Made by a program: the position numbers and the translations under genes. This document shows positions 25,544 through 37,202 of a stretch of 64,000 bases of DNA, in pieces. Numbering within the stretch: position 1 is the first letter of the stretch; every line of letters begins with the position of its first letter. The notes beneath the pieces were generated by a model, which saw nothing but the letters and a program-made list of their open reading frames with translations, was not told the DNA's origin and did not search any database. Source of the stretch: Artemisia argyi (lineage: Eukaryota > Streptophyta > Magnoliopsida > Asterales > Asteraceae); the NCBI GenBank assembly GCA_030686995.1, contig CM060696.1:116575449-116639448 (forward strand). The letters are read 5' to 3'.

Positions 25544-26756
25544 TTAATTGTCCTTGGGGAAAGTTTGGAGATCCGGGACAACCATGGATGGTATGTCCTC
25601 TCCAAAGTAGTGCTTTAAACGATGTCCATTCACTTTGAAATTAGGACCGTCATTTTGAGATAATTCGACGGTGCCATAAGGATAAACCTTAGCGATAGTG
25701 AATGGACCTGTCCATCGGGTTTTAAGCTTTCCCGAGAAGATCTTGAGTCTAGAGTTGAAAAGAAGGACTCGATCACCAACGTTAAAAACGCGGTTTTTGA
25801 TTTTTGAGTCATGAATCTTCTTTGTCTTTTCTTTGTAGATCAAAGAGTTCTCATAAGCTTGATCACGAAGTTCATTTAATTCATTCAGTTGAACTTTCCT
25901 ATGATCACCCGCAGTTTTGAGGTCAAAATTGGCATGCTTGAGAGCCCAATAGGCTTTATGCTCAAGCTCGATCGGAAGATGGCACGCTTTTCCGTACACA
26001 AGTTTGTAAGGCGTACACCCAATGGGTGTTTTGTAAGCCGTACGGAAAGCCCAAAGTGCATCATCTAATTTGTCCGACCACGATGCACGATTTTCACCTA
26101 CAGTTCTTTCCAATATTCTCTTTATGCCTCGATTGGAAACTCCTACTTGTCCACTTGTTTGAGGGTGGTACGCAGTAGAAAGTCGGTGAGTTACACCATA
26201 CTTTTTCATTACTTTATCAAATTTGTCATTACAGAAGTGCGTACCACGATCACTGATAATAGCACGTGGAGTTCCAAATCGAGCGAAAAGAGCTTTCAAG
26301 AATTTGACAACAACTCGGGCATCATTAGTGGGTAAAGCTTTCGCTTCAACCCATTTTGACAAGTAGTCAACAGCCACGAGTATGTATTTGTTGCCATGAG
26401 AAGAAGGAAATGGCCCCATAAAATCGATGCCCCAAACGTCAAAAATTTCACAAACTTGAATTGCATTCTGAGGCATTTCGTTCTTTTGTGAAATATTCCC
26501 GTGACGTTGACAAGCGTCACAGGATTTGACTAATTCCTGGGCATCTTTGTAAATTGTGGGCCAAAAGAAACCGGAGTCAAACACCTTTTTGGCGGTGTAG
26601 TTTGGATTGTGGTGGCCCCCCGTGGGACCAGCATGGCAAGCCTTAAGAATTTCAGAGGCTTCTTGGCCATAAACACACCGCCGGATGACTTGATCCGCAC
26701 ATATTTTGAACAAGTAGGGGTCGTCCCAGAAGTAATGTTTTACATCTTTGAAGAAT
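25544..26756 (-). pseudogene. Athila integrase, catalytic Glu lost
   Basis: A 389-codon open frame (26713-25544) encodes the zinc-binding part (GGHH...CDACQRHG), the core with first Asp in WGIDFMGPF and second Asp in ISDRGTHF, and the C-terminal part ([22 protein letters not shown]). In the third catalytic block [14 protein letters not shown] the usual Glu of QVE is Gly (codon GGA, 26143-26141), and a second Glu four residues on is also Gly. Upstream, an A8 run near 26757-26765 carries a frameshift that separates integrase from RNase H. The protein should be catalytically dead. Confidence 0.88.
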
Positions 26757-29700
26757 TTATTTTTTTTGTTGGGACGACATCCCTTTCACCACAAAGTTAC
26801 CCGCAAGGTAGTTTGCGAAGTCGGCAAACCACGGGGTACTAGAGTCTCCACGAAAGGTAACCGCATTGAGTGTCTCGAGAGGGAATGTTTCATTAATTTC
26901 TTTCCTCTCGAAGACATCTTGATGGGGGTTTTCCAATCGGGAGAGATGATCAGCAGCTAGGTTCTCAGCTCCTTTTTTATCACGAATATTGATATCAAAT
27001 TCCTGTAGGAGGAGAACCCAACGGAGAAGTCTCGGCTTTGCATCTTGTTTTGCAAAAAGGTACTTCAAAGCCGAGTGATCCGTATACACTATGCTTTTGG
27101 TCAGTATCAAGTATGGCCGGAATTTTTCAAAAGCATACACCACAGCTAATAATTCTTTTTCGGTAGTGGTATAATGGCTTTATGCCTCGGTCATAGTTTT
27201 GCTGGCATAGTGTATAGGCTGAAAATGTTTTGTTTTGCGTTGCCCCAAGACTGCCCCTATAGCATAATCACTAGCATCACACATGAGCTCGAAGGGCAAG
27301 TCCCAATCGGGGGCAACAAGGATCGGTGCCTCGGTCAGCTTTTTCTTAAGTGTTTCAAAAGCTTCGATGCACTCGGGGGAGAAGATAAAAGGAGCATCCT
27401 TTTCGAGGAGATGGGTCATAGGCCGGGCGATTTTAGAAAAATCTTGAATAAATCTACGATAGAAACCGGCATGACCCAGAAAGCTCCTAACACCTTTTAC
27501 GGTAGTGGGATGAGGTAATTTTGCAATGACATCCACTTTGGCTTTGTCAACCTCAATCCCGTTCTTTGAAATTTTATGGCCGAGGACAATGCCCTCTTTG
27601 ACCATAAAGTGACTCTTCTCCCAATTTAGACATAACTTTGTGTCTTCACAACGTTTTAGCATGTCGTCTAAATGGGAGAGGCATGATTGAAACGAATCCC
27701 CAATGACCGAAAAATCGTCCATGAAGACCTCCATAGTTTTCCCGATCATGTCGGAAAATATGGACATCATACATCTTTGAAACGTGCCCGGAGCATTACA
27801 TAAGCCAAATGGCATACGTTTATACGCGAAAGTTCCATAGGGGCACGTGAACGTGGTCTTTTCCTGATCTTGTGGATCAATGGGAATCTGAAAGTAACCC
27901 GAGAAACCATCGAGGAAGCAATAATACTCATTCCCCGCTAATCTCTAAAGCATCTGATCCATAAAGGGTAGAGGAAAATGATCCTTACGGGTGGCGTCAT
28001 TTAACTTACGATAGTCAATGCAGACACGCCATCCCGTAACCAAACGAGTTGGGATTAACTCATTCTCCTCATTTGTGACAACAGTAATGCCACCCTTTTT
28101 TGGAACACAATGAATTGGGCTGACCCAAGGACTGTCCGAGATAGGGTAAATCAATCCGGCATCAAGAAGTTTTAAAACCTCTTGTTTGATTACCTCATAA
28201 ATTTTTGGATTCACCCTTCTTTGTTGTTGGACTGCAGGTTTGAAGTCGTCCTCCATTAAAATCTTGTGTGTACAAAATTCAGGGTCAATGCCCTTGATGT
28301 CGGAGAGTCGCCAAGCAATTGCTTGTTTATGAGACTTCAAAACCTTTATGAGAGCAGCCTTTTCCTCATCACTTAAGTCTTTGGCAATTATGACGGGTAA
28401 TTTATCGTCACCCTCCAGAAATGCATATTCAAGATAAGGCAGCAAGTCCTTAAGTTCAACCTCAGGGAAGTCATCAGTTTTCTCAACATTTTTGACCTCC
28501 TCTTTATGAAGTTGTTGTGGTAGAACAGGAAGAGGAGAGGGATCTTCGTTTAACAAATTTTCAAGTATGAGAATATCCCTCTCGAGGTCGATCTCTTGGT
28601 TATCGACTCCATCGGGAATCGAGTCACTTTTGAGAAATGCCTCCATTTCTTCTAAGATGAAGTCACTTCCCTCAAACGGAGTGAGGGAAGGAGAAGAATT
28701 GGCAATGATGGGGTGAGAAGACTGAGTGAGGTTTTCACTCGAAGAATCATCAATGAAACCTAAAATCTCTTGAGCATACTCCTCAGCAGCAACATCGATG
28801 ACATCAATTTGATTCACCGATTCACAGTCATAATTGGAGGAGTATCTCGAAGTTTGATTTAGGTTGAAGGTTATGGCTTCCGTTCCAACACGTAATGTGA
28901 TCTCATGCTCAAATACATCGATAAGAGCTCGCCCAGTTCTAAGAAATCCCCGCCCAAGAATGAGAGGGACCCTAGAATCGGCATCAAAGTCAACAATCAC
29001 AAAATCTGCCGAAAAATGGAACTTCCCCACTTTAACGAATACGTCCTCGGCAATACCAATGGGACGAGAAATCGAACGATCGGCAAGCTCTAAAGTCATG
29101 CACGTGGGGGTAAGTTCGGGAAGAGAGAGGTTCTTCCACATAGAATATGGCATCAGGTTAATGCTAGCACCTAGATCGGCCAAGGCGAAGCATTCAACCA
29201 TACCTGGGAAAGTACAAGGAATGAGGAATTTCCCGGGGTCTCCAAGCTTTTCAGGAAGCTTTTTCAAAAGAACTGCTGAGCAGTTCTCATTTAGAGGAGT
29301 TCTTGCCATCTCAAAGAGTTTCTCTTTATTACTCAACAGATTTTTGATTGTCGATGCAAACTTGGGCATCAAGAGAATAGCGTCCGCGAAGCTGATATCA
29401 AAATGCAAATCTTGGAAGATTTGGAAAAATTTATCCATTTGGTGATTAGCTTTTTCGCGGAGCTTTTGTTCACTGAGACGTGATGGATAGGGAATAGAAG
29501 TTTTGGATTTAGGGTTGTCCACTGGAGTTTCTGGTGGTTCAATGACAACTCTAGGCTTACATCTGGTTTCAGGAATACCCTGAGGTTGGACGTGTTTTGT
29601 ACTTCGTGGGCTAGGAGTTTGCACCTTGTCCTTTGTCACCTCAGGTTCACGATCCACTACCTTTGGAGGAAAGGAAAAAGAGGTAGTAGGAATCGTAGGT

Positions 29701-30077
29701 TCATCATATGAAGCACCACTACGTGTTGTGATCGCCTTAGCATCACCCCTCGGGTTAGCGATCGTGTTGCTCGGTAAAGTAGTACCTGAGCCCGAGGGTC
29801 GATCATTTAAAGACTTCTTGATGTCAGAAATTTGGCTGACCAGCAAATTGTTCAACTCTTCTTGGGACTTCATGAATTGTTTCAACAACTCGTCAGATGA
29901 AGGCCCGGTTGGAACAATGGCTTGATTCGGATGAGGAATATTTGGAGCTCGATTGTTCGGATTGGGACCTTGATTTTGAAAATTACCCTGATTAGGGTTG
30001 TTGTTTCCATGAAAATATCCCGGATTGAAATTACCCTGACCTTGGTTCCGATTAAAGTTTCCCTGATTTTGCTGTTA
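26757..30077 (-). pseudogene. Athila gag end, protease, RT and RNase H, with in-frame stops
   Basis: From 30077 down the frame runs through a long linker, a protease motif ADLGASINLMP with ILGRGFLRT, then RT (SPWVSPIHCVPKKGG, WRVCIDYRKLNDATRKDHFP, active-site VFMDDFSVIG) and RNase H ([39 protein letters not shown]). In-frame stops interrupt it at 27945-27947 (after FMDQML) and 27180-27182 (after KTMTEA). The next frames continue in phase, so they are point nonsense changes. An A-run frameshift at about 26757-26765 ends it. Protease and RT active residues look normal. Confidence 0.88.
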
Positions 30078-31340
30078 GAAACCTTGATTTTGGAACCCTT
30101 GGTTTTGATTGTGAAAACCGTGACCCTGATTGAAGTTACCTTGGTTTTGATAACCTTGGTTCGCTCTATTTTGATTTTGGCCACGGTTTTGGACATTTTG
30201 GTTTTGATTAAAACCAGGAGGTCCAGGATAATGATGATGAGGACGATAGTTGGGGTCCATAGGAGGGCGATATTGATTGCCACCTTGATTTTGGGACCCG
30301 GCTACAGCATGAGCTTCATATGGAGTACCATCAGTAGCTGTGCAATTGTAGTAGGCATGCGGCCCACCACAAGTCACACAGACTTCCACTTTTTTAACCT
30401 CAGCAGGGGGAGGATGTTGTGGAAATGAAACTTTCTTTGTTTGGGCGAGAACCAAAGCTTGGATTGCTTCAGTGAGCTTGTCAATCTTAGCATCCGTGCT
30501 AGATTGACCCACAGAAGATGAAGTAGAAGGTCCCGCATTGATTTGAGAAACAATCGGTTTGCTTCGTGTAGAGCGGACCTTGGACTTGTTTTCTATGATT
30601 TGCAAAGCTTCTTTTGTGGTTCTACTCAAGAAATTACCTCCCGCGGAGGCATTGAGAGAATCCTGATCAGCTTGGCTCACGCCATTGTAAAAAGTATCGA
30701 GTTGCATCAACTCAGAGAAACCATGATGTGGACACTTGCGAAGTAATTCTTTGAAACGATCCCACGCTTCACCAAAAGATTCATCATATTTTTGAGTGAA
30801 CTTGGTGATTTCGTTCTTAAGACTCGTGGTCTTGGAAGGTGGGAAGAATTCATTCACAAATTTTTTGACAAGATCTTCCCATGTCTCAATAGATCTTGGA
30901 GGTTATTTTTCAAGCCAAATCTGGGCTTGTCCCTCCAATGAGAATGGGAAGAGAAGAAGTTTTATTGCTTCACAAGGGACATTCTTGTATTTGATGGTCG
31001 AAGTGATTTTATTGAACCATCGAATGTGAGCATGATGATCGTCCCTCTCAAAACCGTAAAATTGACTTGAGGTTACAAGATTGAGTAACCCGGTTTTGAG
31101 CTCAAAATTATCAGCCACGATGGCTGGAACAACAATGGCATCTCCGTAACCCTCGATGGGTGCTTGGAGAAGCTCACACATGGGGCGGTCTTCCGCCATG
31201 GTGACAGTGGGTGTGACAACAGTACGGATCTCAGATCCGACTGTTGGTGCTGAACGTCGACGAGGTCTTCTAGGTTTCCGAACAAGCTCACGTAATGGGC
31301 TCGTGGACCTTGAAGAACGAGTGCGCAAGCACTAGAGATA
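30078..31340 (-). pseudogene. Athila gag, broken by stops
   Basis: The frame begins near MRTRSSRSTSPLRELVRKPR (ATG at 31328). It contains the Retrotrans_gag capsid region (FELKTGLLNLV, then NEFFPPSKTTSLKNEITKF, WDRFKELLRKCPHHG), a knuckle-like CVTCGGPHAYYNC, and a long Asn/Gln/Gly-rich region of NQG repeats. Stops in phase lie at 30903-30905 (after WLEK) and 30075-30077 (after FQNQGF). Capsid order and sequence match Athila elements. The protein would form the particle if intact. Confidence 0.87.
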
Positions 31341-31876
31341 AAAACCAATCAAAACAAAATCGAGGCAAATCAACAGTGAACTTAAACCAATAATCGAAAG
31401 CAAGTGGCTTCTTTAAGAAAGGTACACCACCTACAGGGATACAAAGGCAAGTTTTATATCTTTGGTTTGGGAACTTATTATGTTCACAGCCCCAGTTGGT
31501 ATGTGTTCTGTCTTGGTTTGCGACGGTTGGTTTTTATGTATTATTATTATTCACAAGAAAAGACGGATGTTTTTGTGTTTTGTGTATGGGTTTAAAACTT
31601 TTGGACAATATTTTTGGAATCGTTTCGTTTACCAAAATCGTTTCTCTTTAAGAATCACCTTAAAAGAAAACCGATTCAGAAAACGTTACGATCTGTTTTG
31701 TTGTTTTTAATTTTTTGGTGTTTTAATACTTTAGGAAAAGTTTTAATGACTTTTTTGTATTTTTATTTAAAATTTACAAAAGTGGTGATATTTGTACAGT
31801 GAATGAGGTGAAATAACACTAATCTCAATTGACGCTATAGAAACGCGCACACCTCCCCGGCAGCGGCGTCAAAAAT
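31341..31876 (-). other. Athila 5' untranslated leader
   Basis: A non-coding leader lies between the primer site and gag. Overlapping plus-strand frames at 31404-31802 have no recognisable product. Confidence 0.6.
31853..31873 (-). other. primer-binding site (tRNA-Asp-like)
   Basis: On the minus strand TGACGCCGCTGCCGGGGAGG lies a few bases after the LTR end. It resembles the complement of the plant tRNA-Asp 3' end used by Athila elements (TGGCGCCGTTGCCGGGGA), with a few mismatches. Confidence 0.75.
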
Positions 31877-34800
31877 TGATTGATGCTAAACCGTCAACTT
31901 ATATTGACCAAATAATGATCAATAAAGTCAAAGAGCCTAGACCAATACTTCCGGGTAATAAAGGGTATCACCAGGTCGTTATGTCCCGACGAGGTGTGGA
32001 TTGTGCTTTAGCATACTTGTGATCGGGTGATTATTCACAGAGAAGGATTGTGATAACAATCATTTTGAAATTATTAACAAATATAGCTTAGGAAAGCTAC
32101 GTGATTGATTACGAGAATTAAGATTACAAAGATTTGAGCTAAAACCTAAAAACGTACGTTTTGATTAAAAACGTACACAGACGAACGAAACGAAAAGTAC
32201 AACTGATGGACGGAAAGGGTTACAAGTGTAAGATTATTATTTTTACAATCCTAAAAATTAAAGAAAATTTTAAGAAAAAGAAAAAGTATTTTTACACTAT
32301 TTAATTATTAATTATTAATTAATTACTAATTATTTATTAATTAACTAATTAAACTAATTAGATTTATTAAAAATACTAAAAAGACTTAGAAAATTAAGAA
32401 AAATTTTACAAATCTAATTAACCATCACAGGAATCCTAAAAAATTATAAAAAGTTTATTTTATGTGTTTTTAAACTAATTTACTAATTATTAATCTAATT
32501 ACTTATTAATTTCTAATTATACTAATTATATTAGGAAAAATAGAAAATGAACAATATAAATCCTAGAAAAATTTATAAAAATGTTTTAACTTAAATAAAA
32601 GTTAGAAAAATTATAAAAACTAGGTTATACTTTTTAAAATATAATTATACTATTTAATTACTTAATATTAATTAAAACTTAATTAAACTAAAATTAATTA
32701 TAAAAACCACTAAAAGACAAAATAAAAATCTGGAAAAATTTCTAGAATTATTTTAACCTAAAAGAGAATTTATAAAAATATAAAAATGATATATTGCTTA
32801 TAAATAAGCTAAAAAGAAAATTAAAATGATAAATCCTATTAAATAGAAGCTATCACTATAATTAAAGTTGGTTTTTTTGGTTTTTTCTTTTTTCCAAACT
32901 AATTATACACTAAATACAAGCACTTTTTCTGAAAATACTTTGGATGTAACCCAACAAATAAGCACTTTGAGTGCTTATTCACCCAACAGTTGACTTTTGT
33001 TGACTGTGAAGGTAATTAAGCTCAAATGAAAGAAGGTGGGGTCCACAATGATAAAAACTGGTTTCTCTGAGTTACTTGAACTAGAATAAGCAAGATTATA
33101 CCAAGTGAGTGGCTTGAATAAGCCACAAAACTCAAATAAGCAGTTTGCTTATTGAGATACTGAGACAGAATGGGGACAAAGTTTGTGAGCAAGATCAGGT
33201 GGGGTCCACTGGTCTAAGGGTCAAACTCTTGGTCAATTTTCACTCCCTGGTAGGAGGGGGGTTGTAAGGACCCAAAAGTGAAGTGTGGGACCCACTGGGT
33301 TAGCCACAAATGACCACCAAAGTTGGGTGGTGAGCTGGGGTCTGCTGAGACAGGGCAAATACCTTGCCCTGCAGGTCAGTTACAAGGGCAATTTGGTCCA
33401 ATAGAAAAATTCACAAAAATGTAAAAACTATGAAATTCACAAGTTCTACTGATAGAGTTAACACCCAAGAAGTTTCAGACCTCAAAACACAACACAAAAT
33501 TCTATAAAAATCTTGCCATTTTGGTGAAAATCTGAGTTTGCAATTTTTGACTTTTATGGAAAACTAGCACAGTTGACTTTGTTGGATTTTTGATGAACTT
33601 AGATGATTGTATATGATGTTTTAACTTAAAATGACACTGTATTAAGCTAGGTTAACCAGTTTAACAACTAATATGATGATTATACTACCTTAATTACTAC
33701 ACAGTTAAGTCTATAAGGGAATTAAAGATGAAATTGACTTTTTATCAAATAAGGATTTAATTTTATGACTTACATAACCTACTAAGACCTATTGTAACAT
33801 GTGTAAACCAAAAACAACAACATAAACACCACTGAACACAGTGGATGACACTGATCCAAACACCCCTATATTGCACTGATTTTGAGGTTTTACAAAGGAA
33901 ATCACAAGTTTTAACCAATCAACTGATGCACAGAGATGTAATATGTTATAACAAGCTTAAATGAGCATACAAATACCATTCATTACAACTAATTCCTCAG
34001 AAATAATATTACACTAAAGTTTGGCAGTTTCAAACTTAACAAAGGTTATACTAACTTCTAACGAACAAGAGCTTAAATTCAAACAATATTATAGCTAAAC
34101 TAACTTAAGTAACCACAAAACACTGAGATTATAGCTAAATACCCAAGATAAAATGAAAAGTACAAAGGTTGGATTTTTGCTTACAAAGTGCTCCAAATCA
34201 GAAAACTAAGAACCATGATCCAATGACACTCCTATTGCTCTCCACAGAGCTCTAATACCCAATTCCAATCCAAGCTCAGCTCCAAATCATCTCTTCTTCC
34301 CTTTCTTCTTTATTTTTTTTTTATTTTCTTGATTTATTTTATTTTCTTGGTATTTTTTTTTACCTTCTTAAAAAGTGAATTTGAACCAGGTTTGGTGACT
34401 ACATTGGCTTATTAAAGCTTAAGAAAACTAAATGTGGGCTAGTGAAGCAGTAGGAACAAGATTCAATACATTTCATTCAAACATAACATTTTTATCAAAA
34501 TGTGAGAAAGTGGCATTTATGTGGAAAACTTAGATTCTATTAATTGAAAAGTTTGGAATTACACTTCATAACACTTACAATACACTGAAAAGGCTAAGCA
34601 CAACTTGAAAAATTAAAGTTTACAATAATTGAAAATTACAAAAATAAGCTAAAAAACTACACACTTCACCACTGCTGCTTCTTTTTCTCTTTATAGGGAA
34701 CCTTTAGGGTTTCTTGGACTTATTGAATATTTCCCACTTCCAATTGCGGCCGTTGGATGACCAAAACCAATCTCAGCCTTTGAATACCATTTTGGCGCTT

Positions 34801-35637
34801 TTTTTCTTTTCCTTGTCAGATGGATAACTTGGAGGAGATTTGGGGCATTAATTGATTTTGGAATTTGGTGAAGGCCAGGGGAACAAGACATGGTGAAGCT
34901 GAGGTGGAGGAGGGGGGATTTGGTAGTAGCAGGTGAGCAAGTGGGAGGGGGATTTGTTTGACTTGGGTTGACTGGGAGGGAAATAAAAACGGGGTGTTTT
35001 GTTTTTATTATTTGTGTGGTGGGCTGGTGTGTGATGGGCTGGGGATATAAGGTGGAGTGGGCTGAGGTGTTGGTGTTGGGTTTGGAGTTGGTTTGGTTTG
35101 TTTGTTGGGTTATAAAACTATTAAGGGTCCGTATGGTTTTTGTTGTGAACATAAGGACCAAAAGTGAAATTCCACTAAACCATAGGACTGAAATTGTAAT
35201 TATCCCATAGTACCAATAGGGATCAATGTTGCCAAGTTTAGTATTCCACAAACCAATTTTGCAAATTTTTTATTTTCAAAATTCCCAGGGACTGTTTTTG
35301 CAAAATTCCAAACTCCAGGGACCAAATATGTAAATTTTCCAAATTTATCACCCAAAGTCTGTTTTTGATAACTTTTGATTTTTAGGGACTTGGGTTGACT
35401 TTTATTTCAAAATAAATGCGTAAGGACTATTTTTGACAAATTTTGAAACTTGAGGGACTAAAACTGCCAATATTGCAAACTTTGATCATTTTTCATTTGT
35501 TTTTGCTCGTTTTGCATTTAAAACACATAAAACACAATCCCTGGGATAATTTAAGTATTTTGATTACTTTTCGATTGTTTTTGTATGTTTTGACAGTTTA
35601 AATACGATAAAAATGATGAGTGTTTGCGCACTCATCA
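31877..35637 (-). repeat. 5' LTR of the Athila-type element
   Basis: This 3761-bp LTR has the same ends as 20887-24666 and only scattered substitutions and small indels relative to it. The high identity shows a much younger insertion than the copia host. Its terminal palindrome lies at 35614-35637. Confidence 0.93.
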
Positions 35638-35755
35638 TTCATCTCATCAACGTCCAACTTAACGGGAATGCCATTGTTGAGGTTGGTGATAGTCATGAGT
35701 TTATCGGATAGTAAGTTCACAGGTGGGGGGGGGGGGGTTGTATATCATCGGTCAT
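35638..35755 (-). pseudogene. copia gag N-terminal part
   Basis: The reverse strand has ATG at 35755-35753, then MTDDIQ, a proline run from poly-C, and SDKLMTITNLNNGIPVKLD, directly continuing into MNYLSWVYFF at 20886. The 13-base C run (35725-35737) puts start and body out of phase by one, either a real slip or a homopolymer error. TTCAT at 35638-35642 is the right target copy of the Athila insertion. Confidence 0.83.
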
Positions 35756-36308
35756 GATGGAACAGTAGCTTATCGGATGAAGGGTCAGATCACTTTGGTA
35801 TCAAACCGATGGACCAGTAGGTTCTTTTAGGGTACTAGTTTTGTAGTAAAAGTGAAATATTATAGGGTGTGAGCAATAAATGCAATAACAATGGTAGGGT
35901 TTAGGGTTTGTAACAAAAACAATGCAACCAGGTAGTGTAACACAAGCAAACAAACACAGCAACAATAAAAAAACTTTAACAAAACAACGATCAACCTTAA
36001 TAAATTAAACAAGTCGACTGGCTATCCAAAGAAACCAACGATCGACCACCCTGAAGAAATTAAACAAGTCGACTGGTTATCACAGTTAACCAACGATGAC
36101 TGAAGAGAAACAAAAACAAAAAAGATACAGGTTTTGAGGATCGGTTAGGGTTTATGAGGTTAGGCTCGATACCATGTAAGTGTTTAAAGTGATTCGTATC
36201 TCATTAATGAAACCAAATAATACATATAAAGTCTACAAACCCTAACAAGAGATACTCGGGCCTTAGCCCATACAAATTACAATTGGGCTATGCTAAATAC
36301 GACTAACA
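35756..36308 (-). mobile_element. copia leader, primer site and short 5' LTR
   Basis: A leader with two copies of a GTCGACTGG-containing unit (36012-36030, 36066-36085) leads to the primer site TGGTATCGAGCC at 36174-36163. That site is an iMet-type site with one base missing. The LTR end CACTTACA abuts it at 36175. A plausible LTR of 134 bp runs 36308-36175 (TGTTAGTCG...CACTTACA on the minus strand). The outer border is less certain because the partner LTR is not in the window. Confidence 0.6.
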
Positions 36309-37202
36309 AAAATATCCTTTCATTGTACTTTAGTGTACTTTTGGTCGGGACACGTGTCGCACATTGGATAAAGTCGTACTAGTCGCAACCATGAATAGTT
36401 ATCATATAAAATAGGGATTTTCTCTTTAATTAAAGATCATTTAAGATGTTAAGGTTCATGTAATGGCAAGGAATAATGCATCAAGGAAGATACAATATAG
36501 GATAAGGTTAGTAGTGATGTTCCCAAACAGCAAGGCTATGTTATAATTCGAGACACAGTTATTGCACTTTTTAATTTGTTAAAGTGACAACTTATTTACT
36601 GCTCTATGGAAATTACAACATTTGCTGCTTTCACCAAACCCGTCACTATTTATAAACTTATAATAGCTTTCATCTTATGATTTTTTTTAAACAACATATA
36701 ATGTTATATCAATTTATTTCATCAAAATAGAATTTACATAGTGGTTGAAGGCAAACGAGCAACAAGCTGCGCTGCTAGCCCTTTTTGGATTGCAAAACTA
36801 ACTCTTTTGAAAACTACATTTGTGGATCTATGTGTCATAACATTACTGTTCATAACTCGTTGGACTCTGTTGAGTAGTTCCACCGCCTCAGGTGCAAGGA
36901 AACCAAATGTATCAAACGCGAAAAGAATAAACACGTGTTGATTTTCAATGCATGCTTAAAGTCGCTAACATTGTTTTTTGCTCCTTTCCAAACGACTAAA
37001 GTCGCTAGCATCAACTATAACTTGCTAACATCAAATAATTTGTAAATATTACTACTAGTTCCTCCTTTCCAATATAGAAGCCACAAGTACGTTCTTCAAT
37101 GCATGTACTGAAATGAAACGAAATTTGTTGATAGAATATTGATGACATCAGTAGTCTTTGAACTTTGGATGAATTAGTCTAGTGGGATAAACTTCACTCT
37201 CA
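36309..37202. other. intergenic stretch with one short recurring-type ORF
   Basis: The stretch is mostly AT-rich. On the minus strand 36934-36734 encodes 66 residues beginning MFILFAFDTFGFLAPEAVEL and containing FAIQKGLAAQLVARLP. It looks like the C-terminal piece of an ORF I have seen repeatedly in plant repeat DNA, but I cannot name its family. It is probably a fragment. TCA at 37200-37202 is the target copy of the CACTA element. Confidence 0.4.

Larger units (their letters stand above)
20887..35637 (-). mobile_element. Athila-type Ty3/gypsy retrotransposon, structurally complete
   Basis: The 14751-bp element lies on the minus strand: LTR (35637-31877), primer site, gag, protease, RT, RNase H, integrase, purine tract, LTR (24666-20887). 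It is flanked by TTCAT on both sides (20882-20886, 35638-35642) inside copia gag. Gag and pol sequences and the tRNA-Asp-like primer site place it in the Tat/Athila clade. The ~870 bp after integrase are too short for the env-like ORF of some Athila elements. Gag-pol is broken by in-frame stops and a frameshift, so it could move only with help. Confidence 0.93.
2570..36308 (-). mobile_element. old Ty1/copia element, expanded by nested insertions
   Basis: One minus-strand copia element is scattered over about 34 kb. From its 5' end it reads: LTR and primer site (36308-36163), gag start (35755-35638), gag UBN2 part (20886-20422), gag C-terminus with CCCH finger (16974-16566), then GAG-pre-integrase and integrase (3515-2570). 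The order and strand are those of one element. The gag frame runs on across each insert once one copy of the 5-bp target duplication is removed (TTCAT at 20882/35638; ATGAG at 16970/20422). The protease region, reverse transcriptase, RNase H and 3' LTR are missing. It is the oldest layer of the cluster. Confidence 0.87.

Noticed and set aside
28864..29445. 193-codon plus-strand ORF
   Set aside because: It is the antisense shadow of the Athila gag-pol frame, which has clear protease and RT motifs.
29922..30428. 168-codon plus-strand ORF rich in Ile, Leu and Val
   Set aside because: It is antisense to the Asn/Gln/Gly repeat region of Athila gag.
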